From: Triops longicaudatus
Lineage: Eukaryota > Arthropoda > Branchiopoda > Notostraca > Triopsidae
Length of the DNA stretch: 64,000 nucleotides
Direction: 5' to 3'
NCBI GenBank assembly: GCA_022885665.1
Contig: JAGQDJ010000017.1
Coordinates: forward strand, 434,001 to 498,000
In this document: positions 37,601-49,200 of the stretch, one piece after another
Layout of the letters: each line of letters begins with the position of its first letter
Position numbering within the stretch: position 1 is the first letter of the stretch
Program-made: the position numbers and the translations under genes
The notes under the pieces: model-generated
The model's database searches: none
What the model was told of the DNA's origin: nothing
The model's input: only the letters and a program-made list of their open reading frames with translations

Positions 37601-38453
37601 TAAAATTAACTAGTTGCGACTGGCAGGCTTAAAAGTATAATAAAATGCACCTACATTTTGTGGTAAAGGGCTAAAAATAAAAAAAAAATGTGTAAATCCT
37701 TCGTATTTTCTGTTGCATTTATTGTATATTTGTATTCGTGCAAATGTCCTGAAAAAATTCTAAAAAAGAGGAGCCAATGTTGTTAGTGTATCTGTACTAG
37801 TGCAAACGTTCTTATTGCAAACTGTAAATTACGGCATTGTAGTATAATGGCTACAAGGTATCCACACGCCCGGTCTCTCAATCACAAAGAAGAAAAAATT
37901 CCAGAAATTTCATCATAATTAAAAAAGAATAACTAAGAAAAACAAGATAAAAAAATCGACAAGTTCCACACGGTATTTGTTGAATGATTTTTGCAGTATC
38001 ATTCAACTAATTTTCACTGCGGTTTTCTAGTATTTGACGAGGAGGGATTGTACACTCAATTTAAACCCGCCTCTTAGTTTATTCGTATTAAACATTCAAA
38101 AGTAGGCTGAAACACCCACTGAAGACGTCATTCGTGTAAATCGCACGAGATATTGGTTTAGCGTGACTGGGCAGAAAAGCATCATTGGGTCAGTTTCCGA
38201 CAACAAGGGACCCAAGCTGACGGATTCCATTAGGTTCTGTGAGGATACTCTTGAAGATCTCGTTAAGCTTGGGTACGCCCACACCTATCCCTTTTAGGAT
38301 TAATGATGATCTCGGTTGCCGAGCTTCGTATGACTTTTCGTTCTTCTATCAAAGGAAAACTTGACTTTTCGAATATATTTCCCTCTGATATGTTGTCCAA
38401 GAATGGAAAGATAAGGACGAAGAAGAGGGTGTAAATGGTAAGGGAGCCCTGTT
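31683..38453. other. Gene-poor region between GINS1 and the BH3 locus
   Basis: About 6.8 kb with no gene I can support. It holds a family B repeat end at 33946, several diverged AT-rich segments and an open frame at 36793-37092 that might be an exon (see findings). Short frames at 35999-36376 and 37286-37573 show no family features, although the latter encodes a hydrophobic run. Confidence 0.6.
33946..34000. repeat. Family B element end
   Basis: After TA at 33944-33945 the sequence reads CAGGAGAACTCCGATATTGT, then CAACCCGATTATGAAAG. It matches the copy at 18237 and the cluster at 7221. No matching right end was located. Confidence 0.45.
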
Positions 38454-39197
38454 ATGCTATTGGGGGTAAGAACTGACGACCAAACAGCACAGCATCATTA
38501 TCGAAAAGATGCTACGCACGACTACGCGTTAGGCTCCACCCCAACGTGGACTGTGTTTAGGGAGGACAATAGGCATAGAAAAGCGTCTGTCGCATCTCTG
38601 GGATGCTGCAGTCGGCAATCGACATCGTGGCGGGTAGTTTGTCTCCATAGCAGCGGAAGCACAATGTGCGCTGCTCTGTTGGTAACGTGTGCTGTGCCCT
38701 TATTGGAACACGAGGATGTATTCTTGGCACCTGAGGAAAATAACAGTGTGGTGGACCCAGTTTACGTGTACATTCTACGAGATTTCCCTGTAAGGATGTC
38801 CTCATTTCCACACTCACGAGATATTGCTTGGAGCCGTCATCATAAGTTTGAACCGCAAGTTGATATTTTGCAAAACCAACGGAATCGAAGCGAAGATCAT
38901 TTGCCCGTCGCTGAAAATGAACCTATTGGGGCGCAATCTCTTCAAGAAGTGGAAACCAGGTTGCAGGTTCCTGCAGAGAGTGAATGGAAACGCGCTGGTA
39001 GAGAACTCCGTCGCATTGCTGACACGTTCGCGGTTTCCCGCCAAAACCAACCGGCACACACAGAACCGAGTCCAAGCCACCACGGTTTGTTCTCTTCCCG
39101 CCTGCTGTCGTCAAGTCTTTGGATTTACGTTTTAAGTGCAGTTTGGAAAAGTTTGAGGACGCGTATGGGTCTTACGTACTTTGAAAATTCGGTGTAA
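38454..39197 (+). CDS. Candidate BH3-only apoptosis regulator (Bmf/Bim-like)
   Basis: A single open frame of 247 codons in a gene-poor region, too long to be expected by chance. Residues 177-192 read EWKRAGRELRRIADTF. This matches the BH3 helix pattern (Leu-x-x-x-Ala/Gly-Asp) of Bim (ELRRIGDEF) and Puma (QLRRMADDL), with Leu185, Ile188, Asp190 and Phe192 as key positions. A hydrophobic segment SSSLWIYVLSAVW lies about 27 residues after the BH3, where Bim and Bmf have a membrane-binding tail. Near the second in-frame ATG (38664, giving 177 residues against 184 in human Bmf) there is LEHEDVFLAPEEN, resembling the Bmf N-terminal EDDVFQPED block. The family role is to bind and block Bcl-2-type survival proteins. 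I see no dynein-light-chain TQT motif in this exon. An upstream exon is possible. The start is undecided between 38454 and 38664. Confidence 0.6.
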   Translation: MLLGVRTDDQTAQHHYRKDATHDYALGSTPTWTVFREDNRHRKASVASLGCCSRQSTSWRVVCLHSSGSTMCAALLVTCAVPLLEHEDVFLAPEENNSVVDPVYVYILRDFPVRMSSFPHSRDIAWSRHHKFEPQVDILQNQRNRSEDHLPVAENEPIGAQSLQEVETRLQVPAESEWKRAGRELRRIADTFAVSRQNQPAHTEPSPSHHGLFSSRLLSSSLWIYVLSAVWKSLRTRMGLTYFENSV

Positions 39198-40556
39198 TTA
39201 TGGTGCACCGAGTACCGTCCGCTACCCAAGGTTGTCTTTCAGTGGGAAAACAGGAAGTTTTTGTGGTTGCTTGGTTCCTCGCTATTTGTGTACCAAACGT
39301 TTCAGTTTTTGTGGACGTGTTCTTTTGCCTGAGTTCATGGCTAGTCAGAGTTGGTTTATTAGTCTAAGTTCGAGTTTTTCTTAGTAGCTGCTTACCATTG
39401 GTTTCATTATTTGAAAACAACCCACTTGACCAAAACCATTTCCATTGGTGTATCAAGTCATCGAGGCTACCCGTCAGTCTTTCACAATTTTATACATGCA
39501 GAGTATGTTTGTAGTCCGAGTTGCTTCTGCGTGTGGTTTTTGACATTATATGCCCATCCTCAAATCTCTACCTTGTATGCGAACCTAAATCTTGTCATTA
39601 ATACAAAGTCGATCAACGCTCCGAAATGTTTCGTTTTTGAACTAATGCATATTAGTCCATAACTCTAACAGTGTACGGTGGAGACTCGTTATAACGAACC
39701 TCCTGGGTCTAGAGAAAATGCTCGGTATATCCGTAGCACATTCTATTAGACGCTTTTTCTTTACATTTAGCCTACAAACCTCGGAACCTTAAAATCAGTT
39801 CGTTGTAGTCAATAACTCGTTATAAAAAGGAGATTCTACTGCACTACGTATTTTTCATGACATATAACCTGCGTTTTCTCTTTCTGGTGCAAAAAATGTT
39901 AGTATCAAAATCAGTTTTTAACATAACGAAGGTATCTCTTGTTAAATAAGATTTCTTAAGGATTTCGTAATTAGCGAATTAAGGGTATAGAAGTCAAATG
40001 GCAAGTACCATTCTGAGCTTTGAAAACGTAATTTCTGTTAATGAAAGTTTTGAAAGGAATAATCTATATTTAACGATGTCTTTACGATTATGTGCCGTGT
40101 TGCTGTTCTGGGGGATAGTTCAATGCAAATCTAACAAACGTTTAAAAACTGTACTTTCTTTTGACAGTCAGTTGTATTTCACAATGTGTCGTAGGTTTGA
40201 TTTAGAATAATTGACAGGACTTTATTTAGAGTTTTTTTTTTCTCCTGGGAAATCGTCGTATGTTCCGTACTCGAGTGATCACAAAGCTTACAGCTTTGTC
40301 TGAAACCTGATTGAGTCAACTTGAAGTGGTTTCTTCGAAAATATGTAACAAAAGCAAGTATCTTTGCGTAAATCCGTCTGTATGAGTATCGAAAAACTTG
40401 ATTTGAGAAGTAAATCTCTATAGTCTTTGTAAAAGTGAAATTATATTAAAGTGATGACAAACAATAAGCTGTACACGACAGTTGAGTCAAATTGGATTGC
40501 ACACGTCAGGTTATGCGGCGGGAAAATCTTAAGGTAACTTGTGCTTGAAAATCCGT
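39198..40556. other. Convergent gap, BH3 locus to DEG/ENaC A
   Basis: It contains a family A element at 39676-39841. I see nothing else supported. Confidence 0.6.
39676..39841. mobile_element. Family A inverted-repeat element
   Basis: The left end reads CGGTGGAGACTCGTTATAAC. The right end, reverse-complemented, reads CAGTAGAATCTCCTTTTTAT and continues AACGAG. A TA precedes the left end. The 166-bp size equals that of the 12759 copy. Confidence 0.7.
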
Positions 40557-43063
40557 TTACTCGTCAATACTTATACTGTGTGATTTTTCGGACAAGGGAG
40601 GAGGTTCAACGACCATTGCAGATGTGGCTGATGAGTTTTTCTCGTTTTTTCGCGAAAACAATTTCAGGGGGAAACAGCATCCAAGGAAATATAGTGTGAT
40701 CTCCAGAATCGTAATGATGCTAGCACCCATGAATAATCCCAAGTTTCCGCCAATTTCACCTACACAAAACCCATATGTTCATCAATCCTAGAAGGGTGAA
40801 TAAGTCAGAAACGGAATAGCTTACCCAGCCACTTGAGCCATGTGTAAGGATAGTTTGTTAGAACATTATAGTAAAAAGACGGAAAGAAGAAGTTCAACAC
40901 CAGGTAGCTAAAGAACAAAAATTAAATTATAAGCACACACCGATACAAGGAGGTTGCTCTGGCAGCAGAAACTGAAGTAAATCAAGCACAGTAGTGTGTG
41001 TTAATAATCAAGCTCCCACAAACACGAACAAATGTTCATATCCAAAGTTTGTTATATGGGACGCTTTTTCTGTACAATCACATAATTCGGGACCTTACCA
41101 TCCGTCAACTGTAGCCGACAATTTGTTATAAAATGGTTCGTTATAACTAGATTCATGCAATCCCAAGGACAAGTGTTGCTCATATACGAAAAAGTTCCGT
41201 TTCGAAAATTAGAATAATAAATTCTGAAGGATTACCATTCCAAGACACCTTGAAAGTGAATGAATTTACTAGGAAATTAGAAAAATATTTAAAATATTAT
41301 CCAAAAGAAATGCTTGGACATTGAATTTTCATAGTGACACTCTTGTTGAGTGAAAGATAAAATAATGCTTACTCATTTTCCTCCAGGTTTTGTTTCACTT
41401 GACCTGCACTAGTGGTTATTGTGTAAGCTTGCACGAAGCAGTTTTTTATGCACTCTGTGAAAGCGAAACAGTAGCAGTTAAAAGGTTACGTGCCATAGTA
41501 TTGTATACTTACGAGTATTGTTAATATTTAAATAGGTACTAAATGTGTTGTTCGCGTCATTGGTGAGAGATTCCACCACTTGCCAAGGTTCGCACAATGG
41601 AAATTTATCACCTAAACTCGGGTAGCTTGTAAGCATTAGAGTGATAATACAAATTTGATCTACCTTTGTAAGCCAGTGAGACTAAAGAACAGTTCCTAGT
41701 TTTGTGCCAGTAACTTTGCTGGACATCGCTCATGCAGCGGTCGGAGCTGTAACCGTCGTAGTTAGGGACTAGTGGTAAATACCGTGCGTCATTTGGATCG
41801 GCGCAGTTATGAGGTGCTAACATGTTGTCCTTAAGGTTAGTATTATCACGCTAGAAAAAAAAGTAAATAAATTCTTTAGATGATTTCTAATATAATGCGT
41901 GTAGTACAGTACCACTTCTGTAGTAATCATATTGAGAACCCAAGCATTGATAGGAGCGAATATTCCGGCAGTCTCCATGGCTGCCGAAACCGGCACTATA
42001 TCACGCTTTACAGCGTACAAAACGCCAGGTGACATAACCGTAGACGATCTGACAATTGTTGTGTCAAAATCTGTTTTAAAATAATTTAAAATTAATTAAA
42101 CTAAAATAAATTAAAACCAATAGAATTTGTAGAGCTAATCACGATTACGAAGGTAATATACCAATAAGTTGCGATTTTTTGTACGGCCGAACATAAACCA
42201 TAAATCCGTCATCTCGAGATTCATAGTTCTGGACAATTTTCTTTGGTATAGTGCTGATACAAGTGCCAAACGCTGTAAAAGTAGTGACGTTCTGAAAGTA
42301 TTCACTACAGCAAGACTCAGCAGACCAGGTCTGTGTTTCCTTCTCGCAACCGGCGATAATATCCTCACATGTAAGTAAGATTTTGCTCAATAAGGACTCC
42401 ATAGTGAGACTATTGTTGGCCATAAAGTTCACGAGCTTGTTTTTTAATTCTTCGGCGCGTTGGGGGTTGTCCTGCAAATCACGCGCAATCACGTGTCGCG
42501 AAGTTGATAGTAGCACATACGAAGCTAGTTCGTTATCGACACCGAGTTCTGCGGAATGTGACCAAGCATTATTTATAAACAATCGCTCCTTGTGTGAATG
42601 TCATTGTAATATTTACGCTTAGATTCCAGTACATTAGCCCTTTTTTATTGAAAAATATTTTAACTACATTTCAAGTAAATGTGTATCGAATCTCATAATC
42701 GGAGCAAAAAGTGGCAAATATTAGAGAGGAAAGGAAAAATGAAAGAACGAATTGTTTACGTTCTGTCTCGTTGACTTTGAAGAACTTCGGGTCACAAATG
42801 TGAATTTGAGGTAAAACCATGCCTCCATTCTGGTAAACTTCTGTAATTTCGGTCGTCATAGCTTTGTTGGCAAGGGCAGCGACACAGTTTCCAGATTGGT
42901 ACACTATCATTAAGGATGCGAGCACCAGCACTATCGCGTAAAAAACACGAAGAGTCACACTTCTGTCACGGTTTATCACATGGGCAAAACCATGTGCCGA
43001 TGTTTCTTGACAAAAAGTAACCGAGTTATCTTTCATCGCTTCGGGGTAACAACGGATTTTCAT
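40557..43063 (-). CDS. DEG/ENaC family cation channel A
   Basis: Amiloride-sensitive sodium channel family: two membrane helices, with a large cysteine-rich extracellular domain. Exons: 43063-42760, 42548-42149, 42048-41913, 41850-41664, 41611-41513, 41454-41373, 40907-40825 and 40759-40557. They total 1494 nt, or 497 residues, in phase. N-terminal FCQETSAHGFAHVI carries the gating His-Gly pair. The first membrane helix (VLVLASLMIVY) and LPQIHICDP follow. The Cys-rich domain includes TFTAFGTCIST and CIKNCFVQAYTITTS. The second membrane helix region is GEIGGNLGLFMGASIITILE, with the G-A-S selectivity filter. The start is ambiguous: the frame stays open upstream to an AG at 43152, so an extra 5' exon is possible. 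The gating stimulus (peptide, acid or mechanical) cannot be told. It is paralogous to the neighbour at 43387-46219. Confidence 0.92.
41040..41160. repeat. Family A remnant in DEG/ENaC A intron
   Basis: GTTTGTTATATGGGACGCTT at 41047 and AATGGTTCGTTATAACTAGA at 41133 resemble family A termini. The copy is truncated and sits in the intron between the exons at 41373 and 40907. Confidence 0.45.
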
Positions 43064-43355
43064 CTTGTGCGGGGATAAAACTTTTATCTTTCTAAGAGCA
43101 GAACCGGTTGACACGGCGACTTCATCACAGTAAATGGAACTTTCAAACGTCTACTGCGATATTTAAGGGCATGCATAGTATTCTTTTAGCTCCGAATGGA
43201 AATCAAAGGTACATCCTTCACAGCGGTTAGATAGAGCCACTATACTTAGCTTATTGTGTACAGTACAATACATTACACAATCCAATTTTCGCATTATGCT
43301 TTTGTATTAGCATTCTTTTACATGGTTTTCCGTTGGTTTTTTAGAAAACATTATG

Positions 43356-43361
43356 TTTATT
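43356..43361 (-). terminator. Poly(A) signal of DEG/ENaC B
   Basis: AATAAA on the minus strand, 25 bp after the TGA stop of the upstream channel gene. It lies between the two tandem genes. Confidence 0.6.
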
Positions 43362-43386
43362 TTGGATTTTCGGGATGGTTTCTTAG

Positions 43387-46219
43387 TCAAATTAGACGAC
43401 CGGTGAATCTGCATCTTATGAAGGCTCGAAGAAAACGGAAAACAAAAACAATTAACTCCACAATAGTTAAACAGCTGACTCCCATGAACAAACCCATGTA
43501 ACCACCCACTTGACCTATGTGCACACAGATTTGATAAGGTAAAAGTGTATCAAATGCGCATATTTACTTAGCGTAAAAACTCTAGTTTTTTTAAAAATAA
43601 ATAGTGTTTATTCTGCGAGGAATATTAGACTCGTATGTTAGGAAATTCAAATGGTACAATAGATTGTTAATTTCGTCTGTTATTGGATATCATGCCGAAT
43701 TTTCTTACCCAAGAGTCCCATCATGGTTTGCGGCCTAGATTTGTAGATGTCAAAGGAAGATTTGGGATAGTAAAAACTCATGATTGCCAAGTCTTCCTCC
43801 TGAGGTAGGCGAAGGGAAATGGAGTTCGGGCTGATTTCGTAATAGTTGACCACGCAAGATTTCGGGCATGCCGAACCTTAATAGCGGATTTTGATTAAAG
43901 CTTATAATCTTATTATGTCGTATTCTAATTCTTATGTAATCAATGAACCCGTAAGAGAGATTCAAACCTCTTAATTGTTATCCTTCATCAGGATAGCTTA
44001 TCGAGAAAATCACACATTTTTAGCCTAAGATAAAGCTACTTTCAGAACATTCGTAACGGAGTTTTGAAGATAGATACCCAAACCCGTAAAAAAATTTTGC
44101 TTGAAAGGGTGACACAACGTAAATACCCAGTATCTAACAAACTTCCTAGGTCGTATTTATGGGGATTTGACCCCTACTGAAATGTTTTCTGTGTAATGGA
44201 GAACTTCGGGAAAAGTAAAATGTAAAAAGAAATAAATAAAAAAAATGCATATTGTAAACTCCCGAACCCCCAGGATAGCTGTTGAAAACCTGAATACGGA
44301 TAAGAACCGAAATTTTGATACGGGCCGAGATATTTCTTATTTAATTCGTTAGTATTTTAATATCTATTTGTTTTTGTTTATTTGTATTTTTGACTTGTTT
44401 TCCTTACCTTCAGTTCGACTTCCCAATAAGAAATCAAGCACGGACAAATCTCCTAAGACTTTTAGAAGTTCAAATGGAGAACACAGTGACATCGTCGGAT
44501 CTAGAAAGCCAGCGATTTTAAGTGATAATTTTAATTTATTTTAATTTATTGCAAAGTGATGGCTATCTGTCATTACTCCCTTTAACTAAAAGAGATACGG
44601 TGCAGTTGGCTCGTTTTTGAATGATTTCTAGCTTCTCCTCAATATTACAGGTAAACTCGTTGAGAATCGTGTACTCTAACTCGTGTTTTGCCCCTTGTAT
44701 GTCCTCCGGTACAACACAGTTAGGTCTGCTAGGAAAAAGTGCACGTTCGTGGCGAAGTTCCGTCCTGTCAAACTACAAATATAGGACTATTATACTTTAA
44801 GTCCTGTAAATTAATGCGTAAAATGTGAAGAACTATGTTCACAAAAACAGTTTACCATAGTTCTTTTGATTGGGTTGCTAGTCCATGAATGTAAAGGTGC
44901 GTAAATACCCTTTCTTATCAGACTGGTCAACATTAACTCGCCTTTTTCCGAAACCCCGTAAAATATTCCGTCGTTCGGGGCGAACATTTGGTTAAGTACT
45001 TGATCACTCCCATTCATATCTGCAGAACCAGTATTCATTGCATCAGTAAATGTTGCAAGCTTTTTAGAGTTTTACTTATGGCGTGTTTACGGTTAATTCG
45101 CATCTGTACGATAAACCCATCATTTCTTGATTCGAGCTTCTGCATTAGCACGTGTCCTTGTGTTGAAATGCAGCTTCCGTACAGATTGAGCCAAGTCTTG
45201 TTGGCGAAAAATGTTTGACAGCAAAGATCAGCCGAATAAAACTTGCTTTGGAGACTACATTGCATTATCATACCGGGGCATCTACACATAAGCTAATAAG
45301 CCACGCTGTAATCTAGCCAAAGCTTTCGTACTTGAGACTTGCCAATTCGAGGACTTGAGTCAGGCTCAAATTCTGTTGTCTAAGGACAGTCTTGAGTGCT
45401 GCGTCGAGCTCATCGAGTTCTCGCGTATCGTTGGGCCCAAACGTAGTGCTGCCGTTCATTGAGACCCATTTTAAAGTCAGAGGTGAAACTACTGCGAGGA
45501 GGTACCACGACAATGTCTGATTGACCCCAAGCTCTGTTAACAAAAATACGAAATAACAAAAATACTTAAAAATTTATAATTAAAATAATCACTGAATTAA
45601 AGTACGGTAATAAAAGTATCGCAATAAAAAATAAGGAGAAATGGGGAAAAAAAAGTTACCACAGAAAAATATGCTTAGAGATTTTGTCGAACTTGCCTGT
45701 CAACACTGTAGCATTTAGTGTAGTATAATCACACAAATGGATATTAGGTAAAGTCATGTTAATTTCGTCCACTTCAATTAATTCGGTGTTCAGGCCAGGG
45801 TCGTAGATTTGAAGAACACTTTCTTTCAAAAAGTACAAGATACCTATGACTGTGCAAATGATGAGGCAGAGCCACATAAATTTGCAAAAATAGTTCTCTT
45901 CAGGGTCCACTAGTCTCGCAAGCCCATGGCCGCTGGTGTTTTGGCAAAACCGAACGGCTTCACCCTTGACGGTTTTCTTGTCTCCTAACGATTCTCTGTG
46001 CTGTTCTGTAGTCGCTAATCGTGAGGGGGAGAAGTACGTTACCGTATTCACAGTTGCTGGGTCAAGCCAAAAGCACTTTTGCCTAGATAAAGCGGCGTGC
46101 TCCATTAGAAAAGCTAAGAGGTCAACAAGTCTCAACCGAAGTTTAGAAACTAAAGTACCTTCTAGACACTTTTCTGCAGTATTGTCGGAAGGTATCGTAG
46201 GCGTAGCTTTAGCTGTCAT
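43387..46219 (-). CDS. DEG/ENaC family cation channel B
   Basis: The second channel gene, in tandem with A. Exons: 46219-45697, 45533-45332, 45281-45076, 45019-44856, 44772-44649, 43876-43709 and 43514-43387. They sum to 1515 nt (504 residues) with every phase matching. The N-terminal cytosolic part is longer than in A and leads to RFCQNTSGHGLARLV, with the His-Gly gating motif. The first helix is LCLIICTVIGILYFL. Cys-rich motifs are LYGSCISTQGHVL and EFTCSACPKSCVVNYYEIS. The last exon encodes GQVGGYMGLFMGVSCLTIVE with a G-V-S filter. The first intron has a GC donor (ACAG|GCAAGT), at the same place and phase as the GT-AG first intron of A. A 772-bp intron precedes the penultimate exon. The 323 bp between B's stop and A's start leaves little room for a separate promoter. 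Confidence 0.94.
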
Positions 46220-49200
46220 ATGTCCGTTATAGGGAACACCCTTAGTACGCTTTTACTTTGTTGTAGCAACCTGTAATTGGGTGTTGGCCGTATAGTCTTC
46301 TCATTTAGTTTTATGTTGAAATTTCTGGTCGATTAGCTTAGCCCTGAGTAACCATAGCAGTCCGCTTTTGTTGCAATAAAAACACGGAGTAAATATTATT
46401 AGCGTAATACAAGTTGGGTCGTTGTCACGTGTCGTTGCGCTTTTTTTACAAGGCCCGATGGGTTTTGCCACAAAAGCCGGGTTCATCAATCATGTATTTG
46501 GGTAGTGGTTGACCATGTCGCACTCCAACGCCCGTATTTTTTCGACTTCCGTCCGTGAGTTTAGCCGTCTAACGATATGTATATTGATCTATTTCTGTCT
46601 CAGTGCGAAAGTAGCCGTGCCTTTCTTAGCCCCATAGTTGTTATACGGCAAAGTTGTGTGATTTATGTAATTTCTTTCGTCGACGCTTCCCGCGCTATTC
46701 AGGGTCAGTTTGGTGAGGGTGTTGATGATGTTTCGACTGACTGACTTTCACAATTCTCTTGCATTGAGCACATTCTGATGGATGGTCAGTCAACAATAGA
46801 TATTCTTTCAGTTGTATTTGTATACGATTTACCCTGAAGATTGCTTTTTACTGTGAGATTTACGTAAGCATTTTAATTCAACCACGTAACTCTGCGTACT
46901 AAGGGTCATCGATCAAAGAGGGTGACAGTCGGCAGATACCCGATCGGTCCTATGACAATGCCAACAAGATGACAATATCGCTCCGCCTCCTCTGCCCTAG
47001 TTTCTCTTTTGTAAGAGAATACGTCATTTCTATCCCGAAAAAAGTGATCCATTTCCATGTTTTTCCAGGGAGGTACCCGCTAAACCTACGGCTACACAAA
47101 GCTGATTTTCTCCGTTTGTCGGTACACAGGGGAGCTTTCAAGGGAGCCACGTGGCAGCCGTTTCCCGCCCATTCTTCTCACGTGACTGGGCGGTGTCCCT
47201 AGCTCCGGGACTGTGTTCTCGTTAGCAACCCGCCCACCACGTGTGCTACCACGGTTTCATGAAGGCTAATCACAGGGCTCCCACAACTGCAATCCGTTTG
47301 GCCTAGTCCATCATGCGAAAACGATTCAACAGTTGATGCATTTGCGTCCAATGCCGAAAAGATTGTAGATGGAGACGCAGACGTTAGGGGCGGGAAAAGT
47401 TCCCACACCTTTTAAAAATCTCTTACTCCCACATCCACCAGTACCAGCCAAAGGCTATAATCAGATGCACGTGGCTATTTACTTGCTCGTAACAATGCTC
47501 TTAATCAAAACCTTTGTGTAAAAAAAGGAAAAAAAAACTTCTTAGAGACATCTAGCGCAAAAAGCTGTCTGTGACTTAAAGGGTGCAGGTTACCATTTGA
47601 AGTTCTTTACCCAGGCGGGAAATCCTTGGGGGTGAATATGGAATTAGTATCTGTTTTCGTGCCCCCTTAGGGGATAAAAACGGAAGGTTTTTGGGGAAAT
47701 TGTTGAGTAGAATTTTTCACGCCTTGACAAATTTGAGAGGGTGCCAAGGGGTGGAAAATCTAAGTTTTTTCTTTCTTTCCTGGGAACTCGTACTAAAACG
47801 CAAGTGATACAAAGGCGCGCAATTGACAGGTCGTTTGCATACGTGGATTGGGTGCAAGACAGAGACAAAGTTCAGGCAGAGGAAAACCAACCGAGTGGAC
47901 ACTAATCCCATCACTCTTTTCTCCTTCTTAGTTCTCCCCTTTTTCGCTCTTTTTTGGGGAAAAAGCCTCTAGTCGGATTGTTTGGGCTTGACATGGTGAC
48001 AGAGTGCACTATATCGTAATGCGTTCAATAGACTTTATAGACAAGGTTTGGACGTAGGTCTTAAGATACGTGGACAAGGGTCATCTGGGGCAGTTGCAAC
48101 TAGCCTGATTCAACCATTAAAGGATGAAGGAGGGACGCTCTTCGTTTAAGCCGCTCAGCTGAGTTGCGTCACTTGGAAAGTCCGATAGAGAGGCTTTCGT
48201 AATGAAGACATTTGTTTTCCCGAAGTCTCGAGATCCAGATCACATACTATTCCCTTTAAGCTGCTACTTTTCAAAGGAAATCAAGGGGACAGAAAGAAGG
48301 AATCTTTTGCTAATGTAGCCCAGAGTAAGAAATCAAGCCTCGTTAATCATGGGACGCAGAATTACTTGTGTCGCTCGCGTGATGACAGGGGCGGTCCAAG
48401 AAAAATCGCGTTCTGTTCTAGAGACAATGGGTTTATTATTGCGTGCAGCTGGTAGCGACGCTCCCGCGCGGGAGCTTGCCCTTTTTTTCGGTGTTGTGGT
48501 AGTGTATTAATGGCTCCCGTTTGCACTGTGACAACCCGCTTTATCAAAGACATTAGCTTCATTGAGCGAGAGCAACACCATCATTCACTGAGCACCACAT
48601 ATCGTGCCTTTTTAAGTTAATATCCAATTTTTAATTTTTTCTTCCTTACGTAACAATGCATTGAGTTTGAGGAAAAACGTGGGAGAGAAAAGGAAGCAAT
48701 TGTTACCACGAGTACAAAGCATTTCAATTATAAACTCAGTTGTGTTGAAACTGTTAATTCATTTCAAGGTGGTCATTGAAAAATAGCTATTGATAAGACT
48801 TAACGAGATAAGCATTTGTCAAAGTGCGTCTTTTTATATCTTGTTATTTAGTTTTTACCGACTCGAAAGTGCTTATGATTAAAAAAAAACGTCCGTGTCA
48901 GGGAGTATGATTACAAAGCAGTTTTCTTATGCTCGAAAGTGATCAAAAGCGTTTTCCGTGTACTTTCAGTGCTTCGATTATTTTATTTTTCTGCTGTTTC
49001 TTTGGCACACATACCTAGAATGATAGCAGTACAAAGGAACAACTGGGAAAAAGCGTTTCTTTTTCTTTTTTTGAGCAATGAAGTCTTCTTGATAGCCGAA
49101 GTTACGGTCCATAAAAGTTAAGGAGCTGAATATTAGGGTTGACGAGTGAAGGGTGAGCTGGCTAGCTATTTTTATAGTCGCGAGGGGGCGAGAAAGGCTA

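Noticed and set aside
37833..37885. tRNA A-box-like TAGTATAATGG
   Set aside because: No T-arm (GGTTCGA) follows, and the stems do not pair; at best a worn tRNA-derived fragment.
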